From Tundrisphaera sp051175315 (GTDB taxonomy: Bacteria; Planctomycetota; Planctomycetia; Isosphaerales; Isosphaeraceae): 64,000 bases of DNA. Position numbers and translations under genes: made by a program. The notes under the pieces are model-generated. The model did no database searches. It was not told the origin of the DNA and saw only the letters and a list, made by a program, of their open reading frames with translations. Positions 33,853-42,426 of this stretch are shown one piece after another. The stretch spans positions 6,076,001 to 6,140,000 of the forward strand of contig NZ_CP195100.1 of NCBI RefSeq assembly GCF_051175315.1, in the 5' to 3' direction. Within the stretch, counting starts at the first letter, position 1; each line of letters begins with the position of its first letter.

Positions 33853-35888
33853 CCGTTGGGCAGGGCATGGGACCCGTTGGACGGCCCCGGTCGGAGATCG
33901 CTCTCGATCGGGGCCGAATCCAGGACCGGGTAGGTCATCTTGAAATTCGTCCCGAGCCCCGGGGCGGAGTTCCACCGCAGCTCCCCGCCGACCCGGTCGA
34001 TGATCCGGGCGGCCCGTGGGAGGCCCAAGCCGAGGCCGCGGCCGGCCTGGCGTCCGCAGAAGAACGGGTCGAAGATCCGGGCCCCCTCGTCGGCCCCGAT
34101 GCCCCGGCCATTATCCCGGACCACCCACTTCAGGGACTTGCCGTCGCCGCCGGCCAGGAAATGGACGGCCCCGCCGCTCGGGGTCGCTTCGAGCGCGTTG
34201 CGGACCAGGATGTCGGCGAGTTGCCGGATGGCGTCGGGGTCGCCCCAGGCCCTGGGGTTGGCCTCCCGGGACTCGGCCGTCAGCAGGATCCCGCGGGCCT
34301 CGGCCTCGGGTTGGAGGTCGCGGATGCAGGCCCGGACGATCTCGTCGGGCTGGCAGGCGCGGACCCTCGGCTCGGGGGGACGGGCCACGTACATGAGGTC
34401 GCGGAGGATCCGGTGGGCCCGCTGAGCTTGGGTGATGATGGCCTGGAGCGACCGCCGGGCCTCGGTATCCTCCACCCGCCCCATGACCAGCTGGGCCCGG
34501 CCCAGGATCACCGCGAGCGGGTTATTCAACTCGTGCCCGGCCCCGGCCGCGAACTCGGCGAGCCCTTCGACCAGGGCGAGCCGGCGTGTTTCGGACTCGG
34601 CCGCTGCCCTCTTCCGGAGTGCCCGGGTGGCGATGTCGAGGCGTCGGCGGAGGCGGGACCGTTCCTCGACCTCGCGCGACCAGGCGGCCCAGGCGGCGCG
34701 GGCCGGATGCGGCCCGGCCGGGACGGCATGCTCCGGCGTGTCGACCCGCCAGAGCTGGATCTGGGCGGTGGGCCGATGGGGCTCGCCCAGGACAATGACG
34801 GTCGAGGGGGGGCGGACCGGCGCCGTCGCCGACTCGGACGCGGCCGCTTCGGTCCTTTCGGGCGAATCATCGGCCCAGACGACCCGGGCCGCGGCCACGC
34901 CGGGTTCCTCGCACCAGGCCAACCCGGCCCGCTCGACCCAGGTGGCGGGCGAGTCGCTGGAGGAGGACGTCGAGAGGACTTCCAGGAACCGGTCCCGGGC
35001 CTCCTGCCCGGCGAGGAGCCGGGCGTTCTCGATCCGGAGCCGGGCGTTCTCCCGGGTCAGCCGCTCCTCGCGGGCGGTCGCGTCGGGCTCGACCCACGGG
35101 CCGCCGGTCCGCGCCTGGACCTCGGCGATCAGGATGCGGACGCGCGGGTCGGCCGAGGCCGGGTCGCGCCCGAAGCCGTCGCCGGGGGCCCAGGGCGTGC
35201 GCCGGGCGCGGTCGTACGCCTGCTGGATCCAGGCCAGGCGTCGGGGCTGGTCGATTTCCGGCGTCAGGTCGCCGTGGCCGTCGCCGTGGAGCCAGGCGGC
35301 GGCCTCCACCAGGGGCTCGCATCCCCAGCGGCCCGCCAGGTGCCGCCCCAGGTCGGCGGCCTCGCACCCGAGCCAGCGCCACTCCAGGTCGGATCGGGCG
35401 GGCCCATCCGGCGCCGCGAACCACGCTGTCAGCCGGGACGGATCCGTCGCGGCGATTGCCCACATCCCGAGGTTGTGGAGCAATCCGGCCCGCGCCACCG
35501 CATCGGGATCGGGGTCGTCGGCCTCGACGGCCATCTTCCTCGCCGCGATGGCGACGGCGACGGAATGCCTCCAGAGGCGAGTGATCGCCTCCTGGGCGGG
35601 CCCGGCCGCGGGGCACGGCCACCAGGCATGTTCGGCGATGATGGCCGTGGGATCGAAGCGACCGTCGCCGATCCGGGACCTCGCCAGGGCCCAGCCCGGA
35701 TCCACCAGGAGGCAGGAGGTCGGTCGGCTCGCGGAGGCCTCCATGATGGGAGGACCATCCTGCCTGTGCGGTATCGCCGACGCCAGGCGAGCCGAGGCAG
35801 GGCGGATCGGGAGCCCTTCCATCCTCTCGATCGCCCGGAGGAGGGTCTCCACATCGCCATTCAGATTTCGGGCGGTTTGAACACGCAC
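33849..35888 (-). CDS. Histidine kinase with HDOD-like N-terminal domain
   Basis: 679 residues, with no transmembrane helix or periplasmic sensor, so soluble. An HDOD-like helical domain spans about 80-225 (AITRLWRHSVAVAIAARKMA, AGLLHNLGMWAI, H138). A coiled region (AREERLTRENARLRIENARLL, about 272-293) and a GAF-like segment follow. The kinase core has phospho-acceptor H452 in GAGHELNNPLAVI, N-box DILVRNALEATPSG, DNGRGIGADE and GLGLGLP. It is followed on the same strand by nothing but preceded 99 bp upstream by an HTH-receiver regulator, its likely partner. Confidence 0.9.
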   Translation of the reverse strand: MRVQTARNLNGDVETLLRAIERMEGLPIRPASARLASAIPHRQDGPPIMEASASRPTSCLLVDPGWALARSRIGDGRFDPTAIIAEHAWWPCPAAGPAQEAITRLWRHSVAVAIAARKMAVEADDPDPDAVARAGLLHNLGMWAIAATDPSRLTAWFAAPDGPARSDLEWRWLGCEAADLGRHLAGRWGCEPLVEAAAWLHGDGHGDLTPEIDQPRRLAWIQQAYDRARRTPWAPGDGFGRDPASADPRVRILIAEVQARTGGPWVEPDATAREERLTRENARLRIENARLLAGQEARDRFLEVLSTSSSSDSPATWVERAGLAWCEEPGVAAARVVWADDSPERTEAAASESATAPVRPPSTVIVLGEPHRPTAQIQLWRVDTPEHAVPAGPHPARAAWAAWSREVEERSRLRRRLDIATRALRKRAAAESETRRLALVEGLAEFAAGAGHELNNPLAVILGRAQLVMGRVEDTEARRSLQAIITQAQRAHRILRDLMYVARPPEPRVRACQPDEIVRACIRDLQPEAEARGILLTAESREANPRAWGDPDAIRQLADILVRNALEATPSGGAVHFLAGGDGKSLKWVVRDNGRGIGADEGARIFDPFFCGRQAGRGLGLGLPRAARIIDRVGGELRWNSAPGLGTNFKMTYPVLDSAPIESDLRPGPSNGSHALPNG

Positions 35889-35987
35889 CGAGCCGGGCTC
35901 CTTCCCGTCGGCGACGATCAGTCTCGGCGACTCGAACGATTCGAGCCCATTGCAGACGGGGCCATCCCGGCCCTCACGGTGGCGCGA

Positions 35988-36569
35988 TCAATCGGTCGGC
36001 CCCGTCTCGATGTCCAGCAAGCGACAGACGCGGCGGATCAACTCGTCGATATCGAGGGGCTTGTGCAGGAAATCATCGGCACCCGAGGCCCGCAACTCCG
36101 CGATTTTCTTGTCTTCGATCAGGCCCGAGATGCAGATGATCTTGATGTCGCTCATCGACGGGTCTTGCCGGATCAGCTCGCAGACCGCCTGGCCATTGAT
36201 GTCCGGGAGCATCACGTCGAGGATGATGAGGTCCGGGTGGTACTCGGCGGCGAGCTTCCCCGCGCCGAAACCATTGTTGACGTACTTGGACTCGAACCGC
36301 GAATCGTTGGCCAGGACGTCCGAGATCAGGTCGACCACCGCCTGGTCGTCGTCGACGATCAGGATCCGCCTCCGTCCGCTTTCCAGCGCATCGGTCGGTA
36401 TGCTATTTTCCTTCATGAAGCGATAGAGCGCCTCGCGAGGGATGCGGCGAAACCGCGAGCCGGGGACGCGGAACCCTTTGAGCTGGCCCGAGTCGAAGCA
36501 GCGAATGATCGTCTGCTGGCTCACCTTGCAGATCTTGGCGGCTTCCCCGGTCGTGAAAACGGTCTTCAT
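35988..36569 (-). CDS. Response regulator with N-terminal excisionase/MerR-type HTH
   Basis: 193 residues. Residues 1-53 form a helix-turn-helix of the excisionase/MerR type (TTGEAAKICKVSQQTIIRCFDSGQLKGFRVPGSRFRRIPREAL). The receiver fills 68-185, with acid pocket D73-D75, phospho-acceptor D118 in IILDVMLPD, S148 and K170 in LHKPL. The order, DNA-binding domain first, is the reverse of most regulators. It is probably phosphorylated by the downstream HDOD kinase. The target genes are unknown; its own upstream region carries two inverted repeats. Confidence 0.9.
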   Translation of the reverse strand: MKTVFTTGEAAKICKVSQQTIIRCFDSGQLKGFRVPGSRFRRIPREALYRFMKENSIPTDALESGRRRILIVDDDQAVVDLISDVLANDSRFESKYVNNGFGAGKLAAEYHPDLIILDVMLPDINGQAVCELIRQDPSMSDIKIICISGLIEDKKIAELRASGADDFLHKPLDIDELIRRVCRLLDIETGPTD

Positions 36570-36777
36570 GGTCGAGTTCGCCCCATGCCTTTCGGTTGAG
36601 CGCCCGGGCTTCCCGACGCCCCCCGATCATTGACGCCACGATCGATTCCCGGGCCGGTTCAACCCTCAAAGAGACCAATAGGCCGGCCCCTCGGGTCCAT
36701 CGTGGATGCGAGAAACCGACAGATCGGTCGCAGATGGGAAGTCTAACGGCCCGCAGGGATAATCGGCAGAATCCGCG

Positions 36778-36828
36778 AAAGCTATCAGCTTTGCCGAAGT
36801 TACCAACAGTGCCAACTATAGTGTAACT
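36778..36828. promoter_or_regulatory. Two inverted repeats upstream of the HTH-receiver gene
   Basis: AAAGCT-atc-AGCTTT (36778-36792) is a perfect 6-bp arm palindrome. AGTTAC (36798-36803) and GTAACT (36823-36828) form a second inverted pair 19 bp apart. They lie 209-259 bp upstream of the regulator start in the AT-rich part of the divergent region. They are candidate operators, perhaps autoregulatory. Confidence 0.35.
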
Positions 36829-37013
36829 GCCCATCCTGTCAACGTAAATGCAGCCCGCTTTAATTCCGGGCGAGCCGGATCGGCATCGAGACCGCCCAAT
36901 AACCCCAAATTCATCGTGATGCCTGGCGACAACCCTCTCATGCGGGGGGACCGTGACAGACCGGCCATTGCGACCTGGCCACGAATGCTCCGCGTGGCGG
37001 CCCAAGCCTTGCC

Positions 37014-37022
37014 TGGTATAAT
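37014..37022 (+). promoter_or_regulatory. Extended -10 promoter element (TGGTATAAT)
   Basis: TGG followed by a perfect TATAAT (37017-37022), the TGn extended -10 form. It lies 34 bp before the TTG and 43 bp before the ATG of the UVR-motif gene. No good -35 is seen, which extended -10 promoters can tolerate. Confidence 0.5.
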
Positions 37023-37064
37023 CGGTCGTGTCAGGACGTCTCAGAGGGTGACGGGTTGGAGCCG

Positions 37065-37820
37065 ATGATGCGACGGGATATCGACGATGCGTTGCATGGA
37101 TGGCACTACAATCCCGAGCCCGGCGAGGTGATCGTCCGCAAGATCGTCGCCCGCGACGGTCGCGAGATCCTCCAGATCCGGATCGAGCTTGGCCTGATCC
37201 AGATGGAGGTCGCGGGGCGGCCCGATGGCGTCCGTCCCCACGATCACGAGACCTACCTCTCCTATCTGGAGAGCCGGGCCCGCTCCGGCGGGAAGCGGGG
37301 CGGGTGGTCGATGACGGCCGAGCATTGCGCCGAGGTCGATCGAGAGTTTGCCCAGTTCTACCATCGCCGCATCGCCTGGCTGACCCTCCAGGCCTATGAC
37401 CGGGCCCTGCTCGACGCCGACCACACGCTCGCCCTGATGGATTTTATCCGAAAGCATGCGAAGGACCAGGAATACATCGCGGTCCACGAACGCTTCCGGG
37501 GCCTGGTCCTGTTCCACCGCACCCAGGCGGAGACCGCGCTGGCCCTGGAGAACCGCCGCGCGGACCTGGCGATCGACGCCGTCCGCGAGGGGATCGCCCG
37601 AATCAGCGCCTTCCACGAAACCTGGACCGCCGAGGTGGAGCGTGATGAGACGCCCAGCGAGTCCCTGATCGAACAGCTCAAGGTCCTCGAAGTCGAGATC
37701 CGCAAGAACTTCTCGGTCGAGAAGACCCTGAGCGAACAGCTCGATGAGGCGGTGGCCGACGAGGACTACGAACGGGCCGCCCTGCTCCGCGACCAGATCC
37801 GGGCGCGGACCCGTCGCTGA
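37065..37820 (+). CDS. UVR-motif protein of unknown function
   Basis: About 251 residues. The first ATG (37065) is used here, but ATG 37068 or TTG 37056 (GAGGG 7 bp upstream) are possible. The C-terminal 30 residues form a UVR motif (LSEQLDEAVADEDYERAALLRDQI), the UvrB-UvrC contact helix hairpin also found in McsA and ClpC partners. The N-terminal half has YNPEPGEVIVRKIVARDGREILQIRIELGLIQMEVAGRPDG, common in planctomycetes and not assigned. The middle is helical (YHRRIAWLTLQAYDRALLDADHTLALMDF), TPR-like. It may be an adaptor. Confidence 0.8.
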   Translation: MMRRDIDDALHGWHYNPEPGEVIVRKIVARDGREILQIRIELGLIQMEVAGRPDGVRPHDHETYLSYLESRARSGGKRGGWSMTAEHCAEVDREFAQFYHRRIAWLTLQAYDRALLDADHTLALMDFIRKHAKDQEYIAVHERFRGLVLFHRTQAETALALENRRADLAIDAVREGIARISAFHETWTAEVERDETPSESLIEQLKVLEVEIRKNFSVEKTLSEQLDEAVADEDYERAALLRDQIRARTRR

Positions 37821-37891
37821 ACTCGACCCGATCGATCCGACGGGCCGGCCGTCATCAAGCCCGGGGCCGATGGCCTCCAGGATGCCGCCCA

Positions 37892-37918
37892 CCCGATCGG
37901 AGGATTTCTCCGATCGGG
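37892..37918. terminator. Perfect hairpin between convergent UVR and rluB genes
   Basis: CCCGATCGGAG, loop GATTT, CTCCGATCGGG: 11 perfect pairs with a 5-base loop, 72 bp after the plus-strand stop and 38 bp before the minus-strand stop. No T run on either side. Probably a bidirectional transcription barrier. Confidence 0.55.
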
Positions 37919-37955
37919 GCGGGACAACGCCCACCATGCGGCGGGAGTGGGACGA

Positions 37956-39824
37956 TCACTCGCCGGAATCGTCGGCCGGGCCGCGGCGGCGCGGCATCGG
38001 CTTGGGGCCGCGGCCGGGCGGGGGCTGGGGGCGACGCCCCGGGGGCCGCTTCATCCTCGGGCGAGGGCGATCATCGCGGGTCGGTTCCGGGGCGGGGGCG
38101 GACTCCATCCCGATCACGCGCCGCTGGGGAGGGCCATCGACCCTCGGCGGCGCGGGCCGGCGTCCCTGCGGCGGGCGCGGGCCGTTCGGTCCCCTTCCCA
38201 CGCCGGGGCCCATGGGGGGCCGGGCATCGCGATCGAACCGACGCGGGCCGTCATTCCGAGCCTGCTCCGGCCGTCCGCCGCCACCCTGCCGGTCGAACCG
38301 GCGCGGCGGGCCGTCCTGGCGCGGGCCCTGACGATTCTCGTCCTCGAACCGACGAGGCGGGCCTTCATACCGGCCCTGGGGCGGGCCACCCTGACGGTCG
38401 AAGCGGCGGGGACCGTCGTGCCCACCCGGTCCGCCGGGACGGCCCTGCTGATCGAACCGACGCGGCGGACCGTCGTTGCGGCCCTGCTGATCGAACCGAC
38501 GCGGCGGCGGCCCATCGTTCCGGCCCTGCTGATCGAACCGACGCGGCGGACCGTCGTTGCGGCCCTGCTGATCGAACCGGCGCGGCGGCCCATCGTGGCG
38601 GTCGCCTTCGCGGTCGAAGCGGCGGGGCGGCCCGTCGGCCGGACCGCGCAAGGGGCGGCCGCCGGGCCGGTCCTGTCCCTGGTGGGGGCGGGGGCCGGAG
38701 GAATAGCCGGGTCCGGGCCTGGGGGGCCGCTGGTCGCGCATCGGGGGACGATCGCCATCGGGGCGGCGGGCGGGGCCGGAGGGACGGCGATCGAACCGGG
38801 GGCCGCCCGGCTCGGGACGGCCGGCGGGGCCATCCCGGCGGTCACGCTCGGGTCGGGCCTCCCCCTGGGCGCGTTCGGGTTCTCGGGGGGGTCGCCTCTC
38901 GCCCATCCAGGGCATCGAGACCGGCTCGCCGGCTGCGACCCGACGCAGCAGGTCGATCTCGCGCCCGGTGAGGGCCCGGAACTGCCCCGAGGCCAGCCCC
39001 TTGACGGTGATCGGCCCGATCGCAACCCGCGTCAGGTTCATCACCTTGTGGCCGAACTTGGCGAGCATGCGACGGACTTCGCGGTTCTTGCCCTCGGCCA
39101 GCACCATCTCCAGGACCGTGGACAGCCCCTTCCGCGCGACGATGCGGACTTTCTTGGCGCGGACCTTCCCCTCGGCGAGCCAGACCCCTTCGGTGATCTG
39201 GTCGAGGACCTCGCGGCCCGGCACCCCGGCGACGACGACCCGGTAGAGCTTCTCGACGCCGAAGCTGGGATGCGACAGCTTGTTGGCCAGCTCGCCGTCG
39301 TTGGTCAGGAGCATCAGCCCGACGCTCATCTCGTCGAGCCGCCCGACCGTGTAGACCCGCTGGGGGATCTCCGGCAGCAGGTCGATAACGCGGGGCCGGC
39401 CCGAGGGGTCCGCATTGGTCGAGACGTAGCCCTTGGGCTTGAAGACCGCGAAGTAGACCGGCCGTTCGGAGTGGATCTTCTGGCCATCGACCGAGACCGG
39501 CGTCTCGAGCGGGTTGACCCGGGTCCCCAGCTCGCGGACGACCTGGCCGCCGACGGAGACGCGACCCTGGAGGATCAGCTCTTCGCACGCGCGACGCGAG
39601 CCGATGCCGGCGTGGGCCAGGATCTTCTGGAGGCGATCGAACCCTTCCGGCTCGTCCCGGGCGACGGCGGGACGGCCCTTGGACTTGAACGGACGGCGGC
39701 CGGGGCCCGAGTTGGGGCCGGGGCGACGCGAGGCGGGGCCTCCCCGATGAGGGGGGCCGCCCGCCTTCGAGCGTGGGCCATGAGAGGGAGAATTCCCCCG
39801 GCGCGGGGGACGCGGAGCAGCCAT
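37956..39824 (-). CDS. rluB: 23S rRNA pseudouridine synthase RluB-like with long low-complexity tail
   Basis: 622 residues. After a basic leader (1-58), an S4 RNA-binding domain (GFDRLQKILAHAGIGSRRACEELILQGRVSVGG) and an RsuA/RluB-type synthase domain fill 60-308, with catalytic D164 in GRLDEMSVGLMLLTND and LYRVVV. Then comes a 310-residue tail rich in Arg, Gly, Pro, Asp and Gln. It contains many DGPPRRFD(R/Q)QG units, four of them near-identical in DNA. Family members are usually about 250-300 residues. RluB modifies U2605 in E. coli; RluE/RluF or RsuA specificity cannot be excluded. Confidence 0.9.
   Translation of the reverse strand: MAAPRPPRRGNSPSHGPRSKAGGPPHRGGPASRRPGPNSGPGRRPFKSKGRPAVARDEPEGFDRLQKILAHAGIGSRRACEELILQGRVSVGGQVVRELGTRVNPLETPVSVDGQKIHSERPVYFAVFKPKGYVSTNADPSGRPRVIDLLPEIPQRVYTVGRLDEMSVGLMLLTNDGELANKLSHPSFGVEKLYRVVVAGVPGREVLDQITEGVWLAEGKVRAKKVRIVARKGLSTVLEMVLAEGKNREVRRMLAKFGHKVMNLTRVAIGPITVKGLASGQFRALTGREIDLLRRVAAGEPVSMPWMGERRPPREPERAQGEARPERDRRDGPAGRPEPGGPRFDRRPSGPARRPDGDRPPMRDQRPPRPGPGYSSGPRPHQGQDRPGGRPLRGPADGPPRRFDREGDRHDGPPRRFDQQGRNDGPPRRFDQQGRNDGPPPRRFDQQGRNDGPPRRFDQQGRPGGPGGHDGPRRFDRQGGPPQGRYEGPPRRFEDENRQGPRQDGPPRRFDRQGGGGRPEQARNDGPRRFDRDARPPMGPGVGRGPNGPRPPQGRRPAPPRVDGPPQRRVIGMESAPAPEPTRDDRPRPRMKRPPGRRPQPPPGRGPKPMPRRRGPADDSGE
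38442..38600. repeat. Tandem 39-bp coding repeats in the rluB tail
   Basis: Four near-identical units begin with GCCCTGCTGATCGAACCG at 38442, 38481, 38523 and 38562 (plus strand). The spacings are 39, 42 and 39 bp. The 42-bp unit carries one extra proline codon. Each unit encodes a 13-residue NDGPPRRFDQQGR block on the minus strand. More diverged units continue on both sides from about 38220 to 38640. Copy number could vary by slippage. Confidence 0.85.
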
Positions 39825-40016
39825 GAGACTTCCGATCGAGTGGGCGACGATCGCTTTCCCGGCGCGAGCGAACCCGGGGCGATCGCGGAGTGCAATCTCC
39901 CCATCATAGCAGGAGGGGTCCGGCCGCGTCCAGGAATCGTTCTTGCGCGTCGAATTCGCCCCCGTCGCGGGAAGGAAACGGTTTGCCGGCCGCGAATCTG
40001 CTAGGCTAGGGGATCC

Positions 40017-41165
40017 ATGTTCCCGAGACGCATCGGCCGGTCCATCCAGAAAGCCTCCACGATCATGAAGCCATCCCCCAGCGCCGCCGAGTCCGACCAT
40101 CCCGAGCTGACCGAGGGGGGGTCGGATCCCGCGATGACGAGCGGTGCCGGGCTTCGGCCGATGGCGCTGGCGACGCTGACGCTCACCCTGATCGTGCTGT
40201 GCGTGATGCTGGCCTATCCGGTCCTGCCGGCGATCACCTGGGGCCTGGCCCTGGCGATCCTCGCCTATCCGATGCACCGCCTGATCGCCCGCTACGTCAC
40301 CTGGCCCGGGCTGGCCGCCGGCATCAGCAGCGGGGTGGTGGTCGCCGTGATCGTGGGCACGATGGTCTTCGTGACCTATCAGCTCACCAAGGAAGCCCAG
40401 ACGGCGGTCCGGAAATCGGAGGCGGACGCCGGGAAGGGGACCCTGCTGGAGAAGGCGAAGCAGGCCAAGTTCGTCGGGCCGGGGATCAGGTGGCTCGAAG
40501 GGACCGGGATGGACGTGGAGAAGGAGGTCATGGCCCGGGTCGAGGGGGCCACCAAGGACGTCAAGTCGCTGGCGCAGGGGTCGATCGCGGCCCTGGTCCA
40601 GTTCCTGGTCGCGATCTTCATCCTCTTCTATCTGCTGAAGGAACCCGGCATCTTCCTGGATGGGATGAAGGACGTCCTGCCCCTCACCGAGTCCGAGAGC
40701 GACCACCTCTTCACCCGGGCCACCGACTCGATCCACGCCAACCTCTACGCCACGCTGATCACGAGCATCATCGACACCGTCGGCTTCGGCGTCCTGTTCT
40801 GGTGGGCGGGGTTCCCGGCCTGGGTCCTTTGGACGGCCGTGATGTTCCTCCTGAGCCTGCTGCCGATCCTCGGTTCCGGCGTCGTCTGGGTGCCGGCGAT
40901 CGGCTATCTGGCGCTGCAGGGGCACTATGGCCAGGCGGCGGTGCTGCTGGCGTGGGGGATCTTCACTTTCACCCTGATCGACAACGCCCTGTATGCCCGG
41001 ATCGCCGGGAGCCGGATGAGCCTGCACGAGGTCCCCTCGCTGATCGCGTTCCTGGGCGGCCTGGTGATCTTCGGCATGTCCGGGATCATCCTCGGACCGC
41101 TGATCCTGGCCGTGGCCGTCGGGTTGCTCGAAATCTGGAAGGGCCGGATGGCCCGGGCCGCCTGA
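40017..41165 (+). CDS. AI-2E transporter-family membrane protein
   Basis: 382 residues of the AI-2E/PerM/YdiK family. Hydrophobic segments near 48-90 (LATLTLTLIVLCVMLAYPVLPAITWGLALAILAYP), 100-120, 200-218 (LVQFLVAIFILFYLL), 245-300 and 305-375, with the family's soluble middle section between helices 3 and 4. The characteristic LPILGSGVVWVPA and DNALYARIAG segments are present. Members export signals or act as Na+/H+ antiporters; substrate unknown. AGGGG lies just before the ATG. Divergent from rluB. Confidence 0.9.
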   Translation: MFPRRIGRSIQKASTIMKPSPSAAESDHPELTEGGSDPAMTSGAGLRPMALATLTLTLIVLCVMLAYPVLPAITWGLALAILAYPMHRLIARYVTWPGLAAGISSGVVVAVIVGTMVFVTYQLTKEAQTAVRKSEADAGKGTLLEKAKQAKFVGPGIRWLEGTGMDVEKEVMARVEGATKDVKSLAQGSIAALVQFLVAIFILFYLLKEPGIFLDGMKDVLPLTESESDHLFTRATDSIHANLYATLITSIIDTVGFGVLFWWAGFPAWVLWTAVMFLLSLLPILGSGVVWVPAIGYLALQGHYGQAAVLLAWGIFTFTLIDNALYARIAGSRMSLHEVPSLIAFLGGLVIFGMSGIILGPLILAVAVGLLEIWKGRMARAA

Positions 41166-41239
41166 CCATCGGGAGTGCCTCCCGGCCTCGCCGGCCGATC
41201 CGTCGCGGCTCGACGACCTTCCATCTTCCCTCACCCGCG

Positions 41240-42250
41240 ATGTCCATGCTGCTGCCGATCCTCTTGATGGCGACGGGATTGCCCCTGCTGGTGGCGGGCG
41301 GGGAGGCGCTGCTGCGGGGGGCCGTCGGGCTGGCGAGCCTGTCCCGTTTGGCGCCCGCCGCGATCGGGCTGGTCGTGGTCGGCGCGGGGACGGCCTTCCC
41401 CGAGCTGGCGGTCTCGGCGATCGCCGCGGCCCGAGGCCACACCGACGTCGCGGTGGCCCACGTCGTCGGCTCGCACCTGCTCAACTCCACGCTCATCCTG
41501 GGCGCCGCGGCCTTGATCCGCCCCCTGGAGATCGCCGGCCCCGCGGTCCGGCTCCAGTATCCGATCCTCGTGTTGGCGACCTTGCTTTACCTGACCGTGG
41601 CCGACGACGGCCTCCTGGCCCGGATGGACGCATTCCTGTTCCTGGCCTGCTACGCGGCGACCTGCGCCTATCTTGGGGTCCTGGTCCGCGACCGGATAGG
41701 ACCCGGGGAATGTCGGGGGGTCGAGGCGGGCGTCGGGGAGATCCGGGACGCCCTGCCCCGGGCGTCACGATCCTGGGTCGGAGGCGTGGCGCTGGCCTGC
41801 CTGGGCATGGCCCTGCTGGCGGCGGGGGCCGGCTGCTTCCTGGCGGGGGCCGTGCAGGTCGGGAAGATGTGGGCACTGCGGGAGCGGGTCATCGGGCTGT
41901 CGATCGTGGCCCTCGGGACGGGGCTGCCCGAGCTGGTCACCGTGCTGGTCTCCCGCTTCCGCGGCCGGGATGACCTGGCCATCTCCACCGTGATCGGATC
42001 GAATCTCTTCAGCCTCCTGGGGACGCTCGGGCTCACGAGCCTGGTCGACCCGTTGCCGGTGCCCCTGGGGTTGATGGCGTGGGATCACTTCTGGATGCTG
42101 GGGGTGACCCTGCTGCTGTTCCCAATCCTCTGCGGGGGGCGCCGCGTCTCCCGCGCGGAAGGGCTGACCCTGGTGGCGACCTATGGCGTCTACCTCGGGA
42201 TGTTGCTGACCCGCGACATCAATCATGAGGCGGCGGCCGTCGGATCCTGA
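41240..42250 (+). CDS. CaCA-type sodium/calcium exchanger-like protein
   Basis: 336 residues. Ten-helix inverted-repeat exchanger of the YrbG/CaCA type. Repeat 1 carries VVGAGTAFPELAVSAIAAARGHTDVAVAHVVGSHLLN and repeat 2 carries IVALGTGLPELVTVLVSRFRGRDDLAISTVIGSNLFS. These are the alpha-repeats whose Glu residues bind the cation. Repeat 1 has TAFPEL where TSxPEL is usual, and SHLLN where GSNxxN is usual. It may exchange Ca2+ or another cation for Na+ or H+. 74 bp after the AI-2E gene. Confidence 0.88.
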   Translation: MSMLLPILLMATGLPLLVAGGEALLRGAVGLASLSRLAPAAIGLVVVGAGTAFPELAVSAIAAARGHTDVAVAHVVGSHLLNSTLILGAAALIRPLEIAGPAVRLQYPILVLATLLYLTVADDGLLARMDAFLFLACYAATCAYLGVLVRDRIGPGECRGVEAGVGEIRDALPRASRSWVGGVALACLGMALLAAGAGCFLAGAVQVGKMWALRERVIGLSIVALGTGLPELVTVLVSRFRGRDDLAISTVIGSNLFSLLGTLGLTSLVDPLPVPLGLMAWDHFWMLGVTLLLFPILCGGRRVSRAEGLTLVATYGVYLGMLLTRDINHEAAAVGS

Positions 42251-42426
42251 GCCGGGGGCGGCCGGCCCCGACGCGTGCTGGCCGCGATGGCGGGCCATCC
42301 CCGGGCGCGTTAGGTTCGGGGAGGGGGCTGCATGGGTGCCGGCCGAGCGCCGCGCCACCGGAGAGGTGCCGTTCTCACGTGCGCGGCGGAACCCCTGGCC
42401 CGAACCGACCGAGGGCGGTCTCTCAG

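Larger units (their letters stand above)
36570..37055. other. Divergent intergenic region, about 490 bp
   Basis: No gene is supported. It is markedly AT-richer between 36770 and 36870. It contains two inverted repeats near the regulator gene and an extended -10 near the UVR-motif gene (listed separately). The rest, about 36870-37000, shows nothing I can name. Confidence 0.6.

Noticed and set aside
33795..36599. 934-codon plus-strand frame across the histidine kinase and regulator
   Set aside because: Kinase H, N and G boxes and receiver residues are all on the minus strand.
36800..36830. A sigma-54 promoter upstream of the HTH-receiver gene (TTGGCAC on the minus strand)
   Set aside because: The required GC element at -12 with correct spacing is missing.
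36570..37005. Minus-strand open frame extending upstream of the HTH-receiver gene region
   Set aside because: No similarity, unusual composition, and it covers the AT-rich regulatory region with inverted repeats.
38442..38600. Regularly spaced repeats considered as a CRISPR array
   Set aside because: Units are directly abutting with no unique spacers, keep the rluB reading frame, and encode repeated peptides.
37947..40004. Plus-strand frame over rluB and its repeats
   Set aside because: Repetitive only because it reads the rluB tail backwards. The S4 and synthase motifs are on the minus strand.
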